From positions 1-55,101 of the forward strand of contig JAQBVG010000003.1 in assembly GCA_027623655.1 (NCBI GenBank): a DNA stretch of 55,101 bases. Direction: 5' to 3'. Under the pieces are notes generated by a model that searched no databases, was not told where the DNA came from, and was given only the letters and a program-made list of their open reading frames with translations. Numbering within the stretch: position 1 is the first letter of the stretch; each line of letters opens with the position of its first letter. This document shows, piece after piece, positions 11,819-22,498 of the stretch. This DNA comes from Chloroflexota bacterium (GTDB lineage Bacteria; Chloroflexota; Dehalococcoidia; Lucifugimonadales; Lucifugimonadaceae). A program made the position numbers and the translations under genes.

Positions 11819-13960
11819 TTGAAATTTCCGTTCATCGCGTTTGACTCTGGCCGGATAGCAATTCTGTCGGCCGTGATCGTTGCAGCCGTCTTCGTGGTGA
11901 GTGCCTGCCAGAACGAAACGGTGTCGCCAGCCGTTACCCCTGCTGAGGTCGCGAGCGCAACTCCTCTTTCAGATACAGCAACAGCCACGATTGAGCCGCA
12001 GGCGACCATTATCAGCCCCGGCAAAACGCCCGAGCCGACCACAGCACCTCCGACCACGGATCCGGGCCCGGTTGCCACGCCAACTTCTACGGCAATTCCA
12101 GTTCCAGCGAGCCCAAAAGCAACTGCGACACCTGTTTCAACCTCAACTCCAGGAACTTCGAGCGGCTCCTCGTCCGCGATCAACCACACGCCGACGCCAG
12201 AACCTGAATTTGTACCAATCCCCAGGGAACCCGATATCCCTGTTCCACCAGATCGCGATCTGCAGGATCTGGGCCGACGGCTCGTCAAAGGCTACGTGGA
12301 ACCCCCGCCGATAACCGCCTCCGAGCCGCTTGTCGTCGGACAGAAGGTCGATTTCTGGGTGTCTCGGGACAACGGAAGTGTCCTGGTTAGCGGCCAGGTC
12401 GCCTATGTGTCAGAGCATGCGTACTGGGTTTTCGAAAACGCCTATGTCCCTGACCATGCCGATATTCAGCAAGCTGCCGAAGATTTCGAAACCATCGTGT
12501 GGCCTGCTGTAACCGGTGTATTCGGCACTCCACTTGCACCCGGCATCGACGGGGATGATCGGATAGTCGTCTTCCACAGCGTTCTGCGTTCAGGCGTGGC
12601 AGGTTACTTTTCATCGGCCGATTCATACGCACGACAGATATTGCCGTTCTCCAATCAACGGGAAGCACTCTACATGTCGGCCAATCGTATCGATCTGACT
12701 TCCTCGGAGTACCTGAGTGTGATCGCCCACGAGTTGCAGCACGCCACTCATTTTGCGACCGACTCAAGTGAAGATTCGTGGGTGAACGAGGGTCTATCGG
12801 AAGTTGCCGCCGAAATAGCCGGATTCGCCCGAACAGCCGTTTCTGCATTCGTTCGAGCACCATCGACGTCGCTGACCGCCTGGGCTCAGGAAATCACAAC
12901 GTCGACCGCAAACTACGGCGCGGCAAACTTGTTCTTTGATTTTCTTGCCACCCACTACGGCGGAAACGAAATGCTGGCAGCAGTCGCAAGAAACCAGGAA
13001 GACGGAATAGCCTCCATCGGCAGTGCCCTGCGCGAACAGGGTTTCGACGTGACGGCAAACGACGTCTATCGCGACTGGATCATCGCTAACTACTTGACTG
13101 CAGATGAAGGTCCGTACTCTTACAGGGATCGCATGACGACTCCTGTCCGAAACATATACAAAAGGGCACCCGACAGGGTCTCAGGTACGGTGAAGGGCTA
13201 TGCAGCCGACTACTACGTCACGTCGACCGGTTCTGGCCGAATGTCGATCGAATTCCAGGGCGAGCCGGGAACGTCGCTGCTCAGTGCCCCGCCACATTCC
13301 GGGGAGTCGTGCTGGTGGTCTAGCCATGGCGATTCCATCGATTCGACACTGACGAGGTCGGTCGATCTCACGGAGGTCGAAAACGCCACGCTACGCTACT
13401 GGACAATCTACGAAATCGAAGAGTTCTGGGACTACGCGTACGTGATGGTCTCGGCTGACGCCGGGTTGACTTGGGACATCCTGGACACCGTTCGGGCAAC
13501 AACGTCGGACCCTAACGGCAACGCATATGGGGCTGGTCTTACGGGGAAAAGCCCCGGATGGGTACAGGATTCGGTTGATCTCTCGAACTACTCGGGTCAA
13601 AGGATCTTATTGCGATTTGAATACATTACCGACGATGCAGTCTTTTCCAGGGGTGCCTGCTTCGACGACTTTGAAATACCTGAAATAAACTGGTCAGACG
13701 ACACGTCTGATAACGGCGACTGGATAACGAACGGATTCGCACTGGTCGCCGAAACCGTACCGACCCAGTACATGGTCCAGGTTATCCACGAGAAGTCCCT
13801 CGGCGATCCGGTCGTTTACGAACTCCCGGTCGATGCCTCGGCAAGCGGCGTCCTGGTTCTCGACGAAATTGGTGGGGGTGATCTGGTAATCGTTGTGGTC
13901 AGCGCCGTCACACGCCACACGACAACATCAACGGAATACACTCTCGGCATTAATCCATAA
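11819..13960 (+). CDS. Secreted lipoprotein zinc metallopeptidase (immune inhibitor A/M6-like)
   Basis: Signal with VVSACQN lipobox, Thr/Pro-rich linker, VIAHELQHATHFATDSSEDSWVNEGLSEVAAE (HExxH plus downstream Glu), C-terminal jelly-roll-like region. Confidence 0.8.
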   Translation: MKFPFIAFDSGRIAILSAVIVAAVFVVSACQNETVSPAVTPAEVASATPLSDTATATIEPQATIISPGKTPEPTTAPPTTDPGPVATPTSTAIPVPASPKATATPVSTSTPGTSSGSSSAINHTPTPEPEFVPIPREPDIPVPPDRDLQDLGRRLVKGYVEPPPITASEPLVVGQKVDFWVSRDNGSVLVSGQVAYVSEHAYWVFENAYVPDHADIQQAAEDFETIVWPAVTGVFGTPLAPGIDGDDRIVVFHSVLRSGVAGYFSSADSYARQILPFSNQREALYMSANRIDLTSSEYLSVIAHELQHATHFATDSSEDSWVNEGLSEVAAEIAGFARTAVSAFVRAPSTSLTAWAQEITTSTANYGAANLFFDFLATHYGGNEMLAAVARNQEDGIASIGSALREQGFDVTANDVYRDWIIANYLTADEGPYSYRDRMTTPVRNIYKRAPDRVSGTVKGYAADYYVTSTGSGRMSIEFQGEPGTSLLSAPPHSGESCWWSSHGDSIDSTLTRSVDLTEVENATLRYWTIYEIEEFWDYAYVMVSADAGLTWDILDTVRATTSDPNGNAYGAGLTGKSPGWVQDSVDLSNYSGQRILLRFEYITDDAVFSRGACFDDFEIPEINWSDDTSDNGDWITNGFALVAETVPTQYMVQVIHEKSLGDPVVYELPVDASASGVLVLDEIGGGDLVIVVVSAVTRHTTTSTEYTLGINP

Positions 13961-14018
13961 CACCGTGCGTGGTTCTTCGGCAGGCGGCCCGGAAACTGCG
14001 AGCAAAACAGCGCACCAC

Positions 14019-15161
14019 ATGGTAAACCGCGGACCTACATCACCAATACAGCACGGAGAAATTGAAATCAGCAAGCTATTCACCTCCCTCAAGATCCGTG
14101 GCGAAACAATGCCGAACCGAGTATTCGTCTCGCCAATGTGCCAGTACTCAAGCAAAACGGACGGTCTGGCCACAAGTTGGCACATGGTTCATCTCGGAAC
14201 CCGGGCCTCTGGTGGTGCCGGGCTGGTGATGGCCGAAGCGACGGCAGTTCGACCGGAGGGCAGAATCTCCCAGTGGGACCAGGGAATTTGGTCCGATGCA
14301 CATGTCGATGCGATCCGTCCAATTACCGAGTTCATATCCAGCCAGGGGTCGGTACCGGCGATCCAGCTCGCGCACGCGGGTCGCAAGGCCGCCCACGCGG
14401 CGCCCTGGATCGGCACCGGCTATCTTGGAGACGACGGCGAAGGATGGCCTGTGGTCGCACCAAGCCCACTGCCGTACGACGAGAAATCAGGCTTGCCTGA
14501 GGAATTGTCACATCGACAAATTGCCGACATTACACGGGCTTTCGCCGACGCTGCTACACGCTCTGTAGACGCTGGTTACCGCGTAATCGAATTGCATTTT
14601 GCGCACGGTTACCTGGCATGCGAATTCCTGTCGCCGCTGTCGAACCGCCGCGAAGACGAGTACGGAGGCTCACTCGAAAACCGATCAAAATTCGCACTGG
14701 ATACTATAGCCGCGGTCCGTGATGCCATTCCCGAAGAGGTCCCACTGTTCGCCCGAATCTCGACCACGGAATATGTGGACGGCGGCTGGGACCTGGAACA
14801 GTCGGTGCAACTCGCGAAGTGGATGAAAAACGCAGGCGTTGATCTGGTCGATTGTTCGTCCGGCGGCAATTCACCTCAACAGGTCATGCCGTTGGGGCCC
14901 GGATACCAGGTGCCGTTCTCTGCCGAAATCAGGGAACAGACCGGTGTCCTGACCGGCGCTGTCGGACTCATAACGACGGCGGTTCACGCAGAAGCGGTAC
15001 TCGAAAACGGCGAGGCCGACGCTATATTCATCGGGCGGGAGTTGTTGCGAAATCCCTACTGGCCCCTCTACGCGGAAGCGCAGCTCGACGGCAACTCCGA
15101 ATGGCCGGTCCAGTACCGGCGGTCAACCGACAACGGAACATATACGGGGCCGGCTGGGTAA
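14019..15161 (+). CDS. NADH:flavin oxidoreductase, Old Yellow Enzyme YqjM-like
   Basis: PNRVFVSPMCQYSS, IQLAHAGRKA, FAHGYLACEFLSPLSNRREDEYGGSLENR. Confidence 0.93.
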   Translation: MVNRGPTSPIQHGEIEISKLFTSLKIRGETMPNRVFVSPMCQYSSKTDGLATSWHMVHLGTRASGGAGLVMAEATAVRPEGRISQWDQGIWSDAHVDAIRPITEFISSQGSVPAIQLAHAGRKAAHAAPWIGTGYLGDDGEGWPVVAPSPLPYDEKSGLPEELSHRQIADITRAFADAATRSVDAGYRVIELHFAHGYLACEFLSPLSNRREDEYGGSLENRSKFALDTIAAVRDAIPEEVPLFARISTTEYVDGGWDLEQSVQLAKWMKNAGVDLVDCSSGGNSPQQVMPLGPGYQVPFSAEIREQTGVLTGAVGLITTAVHAEAVLENGEADAIFIGRELLRNPYWPLYAEAQLDGNSEWPVQYRRSTDNGTYTGPAG

Positions 15162-15341
15162 GTGGGTCGTTGCAGGCAGTGTGCGGCGTGACAATTGTTT
15201 CCATTCGCGGTCGGCCCCCACGCCGGCCGACGACTCCCTTGCCAGGATAATGCCCTGCCGTGACCTCGCGATTCCACGGGCAATACCCGAGAAGCCCAGC
15301 GAAAAAACTGCAGAGCCTCCCGTCAGCGTGCGTACGGCACT

Positions 15342-16604
15342 CTAGAGAGTCTCGATGCGTGCCCAGCCGGTGTACGGAACCAGCACTTCAGGAACTACGA
15401 TCGAGCCATCTTCCTGCAAGCCGTTTTCGATCACGGCGATCCACATCCGGGGCAATGCCAGACCTGATCCGTTGAGCGTATGAGGCAAACGCGTCGAAAC
15501 TCCGGCTTCGGGACGATAGCGGGTGTTGTTTCGCCTGGCCTGGAAATCTGTACAGGTGGAAATTGAGCTGACCTCGAGCCACTCGGCAGACCCCGGCGAC
15601 CAGACCTCGATGTCGTAGGTCTTTGCCGACTGGAATCCGATATCACCGGCGCACAGCTTCAACACGCGGTACGTCAGACCCAACCTTTTGCAGAGCGTCT
15701 CAGCCTCGCCGACCATCTCTTCGAGTACCGCATCGGAGGTCTCCGGCTCAACGAACCGGAACATCTCGACTTTCTCAAACTGATGGACTCGTTTGATTCC
15801 CCGTACGTCACGGCCGGCAGCAGCATGCTCTTTCCGGAAGCTGGGCGTCTGTGCTACGTACTTTAACGGCAGCACCCCCGGATCGATGATCTGGCCCTGG
15901 TGCAGTGCGTTCAATGCAACCTCGGCAGTTGGGATCAACCAGAGATTCGTCTCATCGTCGTGGTAGAGGTTGTCGGCAAACTTCGGCAGGTTGCCCGACC
16001 CCTGCATAGTTTCAGGACGTACCAGTAACGGAGGGTCGATCTCGGTATAGCCATGCTCCTCGGTGTGTACATCGAGCATCCACGCCGCCAGTGCTCGCTG
16101 GAGCCTGGCACCCTTCCCTTTCATCACGTAAAAGCGTGCGCCCGAAATGCTCGCCCCTGCTTCCAGGTCGAGGATTCCCAGTGCAGGTCCGATGTCCCAG
16201 TGCGCACTTCCATACCGGTCAGTCGCGCCATCCGAAGTACGCACGATCACGTTGGACTTTGCATCCAACCCATCGGGAACATCGGCGAGGGGTGTGTTCG
16301 GCAGTGGAAGCACTATCGCGTCGAGCTCGGCCTGCACCCCTTCAAGGTCCGATTCGACGGCCTTGATGCGGTCACCCGTTTCGCGCATTTCGACAATTTC
16401 GTCGGGGGTGGGTTTGCGCTTTTCTTCGCCAATCGCACGGCTCACTGTATTGCGCTCGGCACGGTCGACATCTCGCTGCTGGATCAACGCTTTTCTACTT
16501 GAATCCAGTTCGAGAATCCTGTCGATCGGCGGATTCTCTCCGCGGCGGACCAGTGCGGCTCGAAACTTATCGGGATCTCGGACTATCTGTTCCAGTGAAA
16601 GCAT
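15342..16604 (-). CDS. serS: Seryl-tRNA synthetase
   Basis: MLSLEQIVRDPDKFRAALVRRG, PSFRKEHAAAGRDVRGIKRVHQFEKVE, NGSGLALPR. Confidence 0.97.
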   Translation of the reverse strand: MLSLEQIVRDPDKFRAALVRRGENPPIDRILELDSSRKALIQQRDVDRAERNTVSRAIGEEKRKPTPDEIVEMRETGDRIKAVESDLEGVQAELDAIVLPLPNTPLADVPDGLDAKSNVIVRTSDGATDRYGSAHWDIGPALGILDLEAGASISGARFYVMKGKGARLQRALAAWMLDVHTEEHGYTEIDPPLLVRPETMQGSGNLPKFADNLYHDDETNLWLIPTAEVALNALHQGQIIDPGVLPLKYVAQTPSFRKEHAAAGRDVRGIKRVHQFEKVEMFRFVEPETSDAVLEEMVGEAETLCKRLGLTYRVLKLCAGDIGFQSAKTYDIEVWSPGSAEWLEVSSISTCTDFQARRNNTRYRPEAGVSTRLPHTLNGSGLALPRMWIAVIENGLQEDGSIVVPEVLVPYTGWARIETL

Positions 16605-16690
16605 GTATCAATTTCTCGAACCAACGGTTTTTTATTCGCGCAGGGCCAGCGGCACGATGTTCTAAAAATATGCGAGGGAAACCAATTAGA

Positions 16691-18250
16691 TCAGACGTTG
16701 CGCATCGCTGGGAATAGCAGGATTTCGCGGATCGATTCTTCCCCGGCCAACAACATCGTCAACCGGTCGACCCCCAAACCTACACCTCCCGTTGGCGGCA
16801 TGCCGTGCTCGATGGCAACGAGAAAGTCCTCGTCCAGCCGGTCAGTCTCGCTATCGTCGAACTCGTCACGCATGCGCTCCTGCTGCTCGAAGCGCTCACG
16901 CTGATCCACCGGGTCGTTTAATTCCGAGAATGCGTTACAAAGCTCGGACCCCACCACGAAACCCTCGAAACGTTCGACGATCCCGGCTGCACCCGGCTTC
17001 TGTTTGGCGAGCGGCGACATCGCTATCGGGTAGTCGATCAGGAAATGCGGTTGAACAAGATGTGGCTCAACTTCGGTTGAAATCACCTTGTCGAGCAACC
17101 GACCCCAGGCCGAGCCTTGCTCAACGTAGATTCCGCGCTCCTGCATCGCCTGCGAAAGCGACTCAACATCCGAGGTCTCGACGAAATCGATTCCTGTGCG
17201 TTTTTTTATTTCTGCTCTCAAGTCCAGTCGGGTCCAAGGCGGCGTGAGATCGATTTCGGGTCTGCGACCTTCTATGGCAGGCAGTATCATCGATCCGGTC
17301 GTTTCCAGTGCAATATGCGAGACCATGTTCTCGACCATCTCCATCACGTCGCTGTAGTCGGCGTAGGCCTGGTAGCTTTCGATGGTCGTAAATTCAGGGT
17401 TGTGATCGTGGTCCAGGCCTTCGTTGCGGAACAATCGGCCAATTTCAAAGACACGCTCGATGCCGCCGACGATCAACTTCTTCAAATAGAGTTCAGTTGC
17501 GATTCTCAGGTAAAGATCCCGGTTCAGCTGGTTATGGTGCGTCTCAAACGGAGTCGCCTGAGCCCCGGCTGCCACCGGCACGAGTATCGGAGTTTCGACC
17601 TCGATAAACCCCAGACCGTGCATGAAACCCCGCATCGACTGAACAACTTTCGAACGAAGAATCGCGTTCTTCATCGCTTTTTCGTTCGAGATCAGGTCGA
17701 GATAACGCTGGCGGAATCGAACTTCCTGGTCCTGGAGACCACCCCACTTATCCGGCAACGGACGCATCGATTTTGTGAGGACGGTGATTTTCGTCGCCTC
17801 AACGCTGATCTCTCCGCGGCGGGTGCGAATCACTGTCCCATCTACGCCGATAATGTCGCCCAGATCGAGCAAATCTATGATCGAGTAGGCTTCATCTCCC
17901 ATCGCGTTCTGTCTGGCGAATATCTGCAGTGAACCATGGCCATCTTTCAGATCAATGAACGATGCCTTTCCCTGCCCACGGCGTGCCATAACGCGACCGG
18001 CAACTCTGAGCGGCTCGGTCTTCAGGTGCTCGGCCGTGTCACTTGAGTCCCCTTCGACGCGCTCGAAAAGTGTTATCGCTTCGACCGTCGTGTGTGTGCG
18101 ATCAAATCTTGGCGGGTAGGGATCGATTCCGAGCGATCTCATTTGAGCCGTTTTACTCAAACGGTCATCAATGAGTTTCTTCTCCCCGGCGGCCGAAACA
18201 ATGCGATTTTGCTGACCTGTGTCTTCCTGTGAATGGTTTTCTGGCGTCAT
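16691..18250 (-). CDS. lysS: Lysyl-tRNA synthetase, class II
   Basis: OB-fold and class II motifs; FRNEGLDHDHNPEFTTIESYQAYADY, GVGLGVDRLTMLLAGEESIREILLFPAMR. Confidence 0.97.
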   Translation of the reverse strand: MTPENHSQEDTGQQNRIVSAAGEKKLIDDRLSKTAQMRSLGIDPYPPRFDRTHTTVEAITLFERVEGDSSDTAEHLKTEPLRVAGRVMARRGQGKASFIDLKDGHGSLQIFARQNAMGDEAYSIIDLLDLGDIIGVDGTVIRTRRGEISVEATKITVLTKSMRPLPDKWGGLQDQEVRFRQRYLDLISNEKAMKNAILRSKVVQSMRGFMHGLGFIEVETPILVPVAAGAQATPFETHHNQLNRDLYLRIATELYLKKLIVGGIERVFEIGRLFRNEGLDHDHNPEFTTIESYQAYADYSDVMEMVENMVSHIALETTGSMILPAIEGRRPEIDLTPPWTRLDLRAEIKKRTGIDFVETSDVESLSQAMQERGIYVEQGSAWGRLLDKVISTEVEPHLVQPHFLIDYPIAMSPLAKQKPGAAGIVERFEGFVVGSELCNAFSELNDPVDQRERFEQQERMRDEFDDSETDRLDEDFLVAIEHGMPPTGGVGLGVDRLTMLLAGEESIREILLFPAMRNV

Positions 18251-18531
18251 TTGTACCGGTGTCGAATCGCTATGCCACGTGGCAGGTTTGAATTTGCTAA
18301 CCCGAAGACCCTGGTCTCCTGAATCTGCTGTCGTACGCGCGTTCCTGGCAAACCCCGTCGTGTGTCCAGACCGTGCGCCTGTCCATTCTAAGGCAGCATG
18401 TGTTTCGATTCAGTACGGGCCAGGTCTTCCTGTTCCAACAAAACGCTTGAAACCGGTAACTCCCCACGATGGTAATTAACCGCGCCGACCATAAATAATC
18501 GGCTTTCACAATCAGATCATCAGGGGATAGC

Positions 18532-19131
18532 GTGCGAGTCGAAGGCGCGATGAGCGGCAGACGCACCGGTTCGTCAGATTTCAGACGAACCTCTACCGGA
18601 ACTTCTCTTCGCCCTACCACCTCGAGGGTACGGTCAGCAATCTTCTCGATGCTGGGACCGGCTGGTCCACGGGGATTACGTGTACTCGACATCTACGCGG
18701 GGACTGGCGCTCTTGGGATCGAGGCGCTGCAACGTGGTGCCGAATCGGCGGTATTTATTGAACAGAACGCACGACAGTGCGAAGAAATAAAAAAGGCTCT
18801 GGAGCGACACAGGTTGAGGATGCTTGGAACGGTTCACAGGGGTGATGCGCTTGTTCTGGTCGGGAGACTGAAAAGCGAATTCGACCTGGTATTTGCCGAC
18901 CCGCCCTACGATCTTGACGAATTCCAGGAGTTGTTCACTCGAATTGACTCAGCCAGGCTGATCGCGAGCGGCGCCATTGCCTTTCTCGAGCATTCGAAAA
19001 TGACCAAATTGCCAGAATCGTTACCTGGTCTTTCGCTTTCGACTCACCGGCGATACGGCGACACTGCCGTGTCGGTCTACAGGGCGCAGGAACAGGGGCG
19101 GGTGCAGGAGCAAGGGCCGGGGGGCCAGTAG
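18532..19131 (+). CDS. rsmD: 16S rRNA (guanine(966)-N(2))-methyltransferase RsmD
   Basis: RPTTSRVRSAIFSML, LDIYAGTGALGIEALQRGA, FADPPYDLDEF. Confidence 0.92.
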   Translation: MRVEGAMSGRRTGSSDFRRTSTGTSLRPTTSRVRSAIFSMLGPAGPRGLRVLDIYAGTGALGIEALQRGAESAVFIEQNARQCEEIKKALERHRLRMLGTVHRGDALVLVGRLKSEFDLVFADPPYDLDEFQELFTRIDSARLIASGAIAFLEHSKMTKLPESLPGLSLSTHRRYGDTAVSVYRAQEQGRVQEQGPGGQ

Positions 19132-19620
19132 GTGACAAGGGCTATTTACCCGGGCACATTCGACCCCGTTACCAACGGGCACGTGGACATCGTCGAAAGA
19201 GCGTCGAAAACGGTTGAACACCTGACAGTTGCAGTGGTTCAAGTCTCGACAAAGAGGACCCTGTTCTCTGTTGATGAACGGATAAATATGTTTGCTGAAG
19301 CGGTGGCGCACCTGCCAAACGTTTCGGTGAAGGAGTACTCGGGACTCACGGTCAATTTTGCCCGCGAAGTTGGCGCCAGCGTGATTGTTCGCGGTCTTCG
19401 GATAACGAGCGATTTCGAGTACGAGAGCGAGATGGCACTAATGAACCGCAGGATGGCTGAAGATGTAGAAACAATTTGCCTGTTCAGCGCCCTGGAATAC
19501 CAGATCCTGAGTTCATCGAGAGTGAAGGAAGTGGCAGCACTCGGCGCAAATGTGTCGGCGCTGGTTCCGAAAAACGTATGGGGGCCTCTGGTTGAGAGGC
19601 TCGAAATTAGCAAGTCATGA
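19132..19620 (+). CDS. coaD: Pantetheine-phosphate adenylyltransferase
   Basis: AIYPGTFDPVTNGHVDIVERA, VIVRGLRITSDFEYE, SSSRVKEVA. Confidence 0.97.
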   Translation: MTRAIYPGTFDPVTNGHVDIVERASKTVEHLTVAVVQVSTKRTLFSVDERINMFAEAVAHLPNVSVKEYSGLTVNFAREVGASVIVRGLRITSDFEYESEMALMNRRMAEDVETICLFSALEYQILSSSRVKEVAALGANVSALVPKNVWGPLVERLEISKS

Positions 19621-19642
19621 TCGGCACACACGGAGGAACGTA

Positions 19643-20236
19643 ATGACACTTATGTCGCAGCTCGAAGACCTGGAAGCGATGGTCGCCGGGGGTCGAGTAC
19701 CCGGAACGGCCCGAACGCTGGTGAATCTTGAAAAGATCACCGCAATCATCAAAGACATGAAGGGCGATCTACCGACCCAGATGAACGAGGCCGAGGGCAT
19801 CGTTCGACAGAAGGACGCGATCATCAAGCAGGCCGAACTGGAAGCCCGCAGGATCCGCGCCTACGCTGACGAAGAAGCCACGACCATTCGGCAGCTGGCA
19901 GAGGAGCAGTCGAACACACTGCTTACCACCTCGCAGGCAGAGTCCCGCAAGATGGTCGAAGCCACCGAGATCACACGACTGGCGAACGAGAACGCACTCG
20001 ACATCCAGGGCGACGCAGAGAAGCGCGCATCCAGGATAATCGACGATGCCGAGAACCGTGTGAACGGCATTCTGAACGAAGCCGAAACCCAGGCGGATCA
20101 ACGTCGCAGGGGCGCTGACAACTACGCTCGAGAGGTGCTGTTCACGCTCGAAGAGCGAATTGCCGACACACTTGGCCAGGTCCGCGGTGGCATAGATCTA
20201 CTTGACGCCCGCCCAACGGCGATAGTCGCCGACTAG
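19643..20236 (+). CDS. DivIVA-like/F0 b-subunit-like coiled-coil protein
   Basis: 198-codon ORF dominated by charged heptad-like helix (EAEGIVRQKDAIIKQAELEARRIRAYADEEATTIRQLAEEQ). Confidence 0.75.
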   Translation: MTLMSQLEDLEAMVAGGRVPGTARTLVNLEKITAIIKDMKGDLPTQMNEAEGIVRQKDAIIKQAELEARRIRAYADEEATTIRQLAEEQSNTLLTTSQAESRKMVEATEITRLANENALDIQGDAEKRASRIIDDAENRVNGILNEAETQADQRRRGADNYAREVLFTLEERIADTLGQVRGGIDLLDARPTAIVAD

Positions 20237-20288
20237 TTACTACCCTGGTCGCAATCGCGATCTCTACAGGTACAAAGTGTCGCTGAGA

Positions 20289-20312
20289 GCCCGCCGGAAA
20301 CGGCGGGCTTTT
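20289..20312 (+). terminator. Rho-independent terminator
   Basis: GCCCGCCG-GAAA-CGGCGGGC-TTTT, perfect 8-bp stem with GNRA-type loop. Confidence 0.9.
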
Positions 20313-20438
20313 CCGCGTTCCTGTTTTCGTCTCGGCACGTTGCGCGAAGCGTAAAAAGTCATGAATCGAATCCGCCCGGGAACGACGGGAACGCACATGG
20401 CTGCGGGGAATAGCTGTGAATCGCAGTCTCTCGTGAAA

Positions 20439-21282
20439 TCACCGCACTACTGCTCGCTCAAGGACCTTGCGGTTACGAAGCATCCATGCACATGACCGTG
20501 CTCGCCATGCCAGCCCCCACACCGCCTCACGATTGGCAGAGTCAGGTGTAACTCCTGCCTCATCAGCCTGAAACGCGGTGTCGTGCACGACGAATTCGAT
20601 CATGGCGTCGAAAAATCCACGTCGCTGAGATTTCGAAAGACCATATGAGTCGATCATCCCCCAAGCTGATCTGCCCGATCACGCAAAGACGGCAATCCCT
20701 CGATCTCGGCTATATCGTCGCTGAAGAGTCTCACGTTCAGCCAGGCCGCCTGCGCCAGTTCGACCAGCGGATCGATCGGCCCGGCATACTCCCAGTCGAT
20801 CAGTCCAATCGGTACGCCACCCTGTGAAACAATGTTCCAGGGGGCAAAGTCACAGTGACTGACAATCTGGTGCGGACCGCCAAGAGCGCGCCCGAAAAAC
20901 GGAGGCCAAACGGCATCGGCTGGCTGCACAAACGTCGACGAGGCATCGTGCAGTTCACGCAACATTTTGCCAAGCACAACGAACGCGTCTGACGCCCACG
21001 GCCGTGGGTTAATCACTTCACCCGCGATGTAACCGAGTGTCTCTCGACCGTCATCGGCAAACCCGGTTCCCACTACCTCTGGAGCGGCAGAGAAACCGAC
21101 ACGTGCAAGATGTCGAAGGAAGGAATGGACCGATGCTGCCCAGGGTCCGGTCTCCCGCAAAACAAGGTTCCGCGCCGGTACACCGTCGAGCGGTCTTCAC
21201 TGTCGAGCCAGGCTCGGCGCATCGGTTCACTAAGCGGGATGTCGGCTTCTCCGTCGTTCATGCGGAAATATATATCACCCAA
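20439..21282 (-). pseudogene. Aminoglycoside phosphotransferase (APH) family kinase, disrupted by two apparent 1-nt deletions
   Basis: Three ORF pieces (21073-21282, 20654-21160, 20439-20657) join as ...VYRRG[N]LVLRETGPWAASVHSFLRHL...HCDFAPWNIVSQGGVPIGLIDWEYAGPIDPL...DRADQLGGMIDSYGLSKSQRRGF... Confidence 0.75.
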
Positions 21283-21398
21283 CTTGCCGCAAATCGGAGC
21301 AGGCTTGAGCGGAAACGCTGGTCATTTTGCTCGTTTTTGTTCGCGTTGCGTTCGGGACAATATCGTCACCGTTTGAACGAACAGCACTGCCGTTGGAG

Positions 21399-22352
21399 CT
21401 AAACCAACCCCTCGGTCCAGTCGCCCGACAACACGGCGTCGAACATCCCGGCATTCTGATCGTTCCAACCGAACCGGTTCACCAGATTGAGTCGGTAAAT
21501 CAGTTCAAGCGCACTTAATCTCGAATTCAAGGCGTCATCGCTGAGATCACCGCGGCACTGCCTGACGAGCGGGTCGAGCAACGCCATGTCGAGCGGGTCG
21601 TTATAGACCTCTTCGAGTTGTTCAGGGACGAAGTTCCACGGGTAACGCCAGAATCGCAGCAACATGTCCAGTTCGTAATCGGGCGGCGCAAGTGCCATCC
21701 GGTCAAAGTCGAGGATCCCGACCAGTCCTCCCTGGTGATCGACAAGGACGTTGCCGAACCACAGGTCTCCGTGACATGAAACCCGGGGCTGATCGACAAG
21801 GGCCTCAGCCCACAATGCAAATGCTCCCTGCGACTGTGTCAGTACACGACCGGGCACGACCGAATCGACCGTACGGAGCGCACGGTTGAACGACTGCCGC
21901 ACGTGATTTCGCCAGTTTCCGGTCTCGGCATGCAACATCGCCGTATCCAGTCTGTACGCCTGAAGGTGGCCGACCGCATCAGCAAGACTCGTAGTGAGCC
22001 TGCGACGGGCGTCTCCATCCAGTCCCGGCCAGACGTTATAGGCGGTGGAGCCTTCGAGTCGATTGAGTATCACCCACGCTCTGCCTTCGAGCGCCCCGGT
22101 TTCAAGTACCCGGGGTGTAGCAACACCGGGTATTGCGAGGCCGCTAATTGCGAGCTCATGACTGAACCGCTCAGGCCGCCCAACCTCAGGGTCGATCTTG
22201 ATTACCGTTTCGTTCCCGATAAATACCCACGTGCCATAGCCAAATCCGTAGTCGACGGTGCTGCCAAGTTTGTTCGCAGCCCACTCACGCACGCGTCCAA
22301 GCGCGACGTGATCGTCCTTTTCATAGTTCCGCGACCAGGGGTTAATGAGCAT
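21399..22352 (-). CDS. APH family phosphotransferase
   Basis: VSCHGDLWFGNVLVDHQGGLVGILDFDRMALAPPDYELDML (Brenner and DFD motifs). Confidence 0.88.
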   Translation of the reverse strand: MLINPWSRNYEKDDHVALGRVREWAANKLGSTVDYGFGYGTWVFIGNETVIKIDPEVGRPERFSHELAISGLAIPGVATPRVLETGALEGRAWVILNRLEGSTAYNVWPGLDGDARRRLTTSLADAVGHLQAYRLDTAMLHAETGNWRNHVRQSFNRALRTVDSVVPGRVLTQSQGAFALWAEALVDQPRVSCHGDLWFGNVLVDHQGGLVGILDFDRMALAPPDYELDMLLRFWRYPWNFVPEQLEEVYNDPLDMALLDPLVRQCRGDLSDDALNSRLSALELIYRLNLVNRFGWNDQNAGMFDAVLSGDWTEGLV

Positions 22353-22498
22353 GGTTGCTCACAAGTGTAATTCCTGCCGGCGCCCTTATAACGAATCGTT
22401 CACCACACCCGCGGATCGTCGAGCCGTTCCGGCAACCGTGGTGCCGGGGCTATCCGCCTGGTAAGAAACGCCCCGGCTCAGTCGACTCTCAGGCTGCG

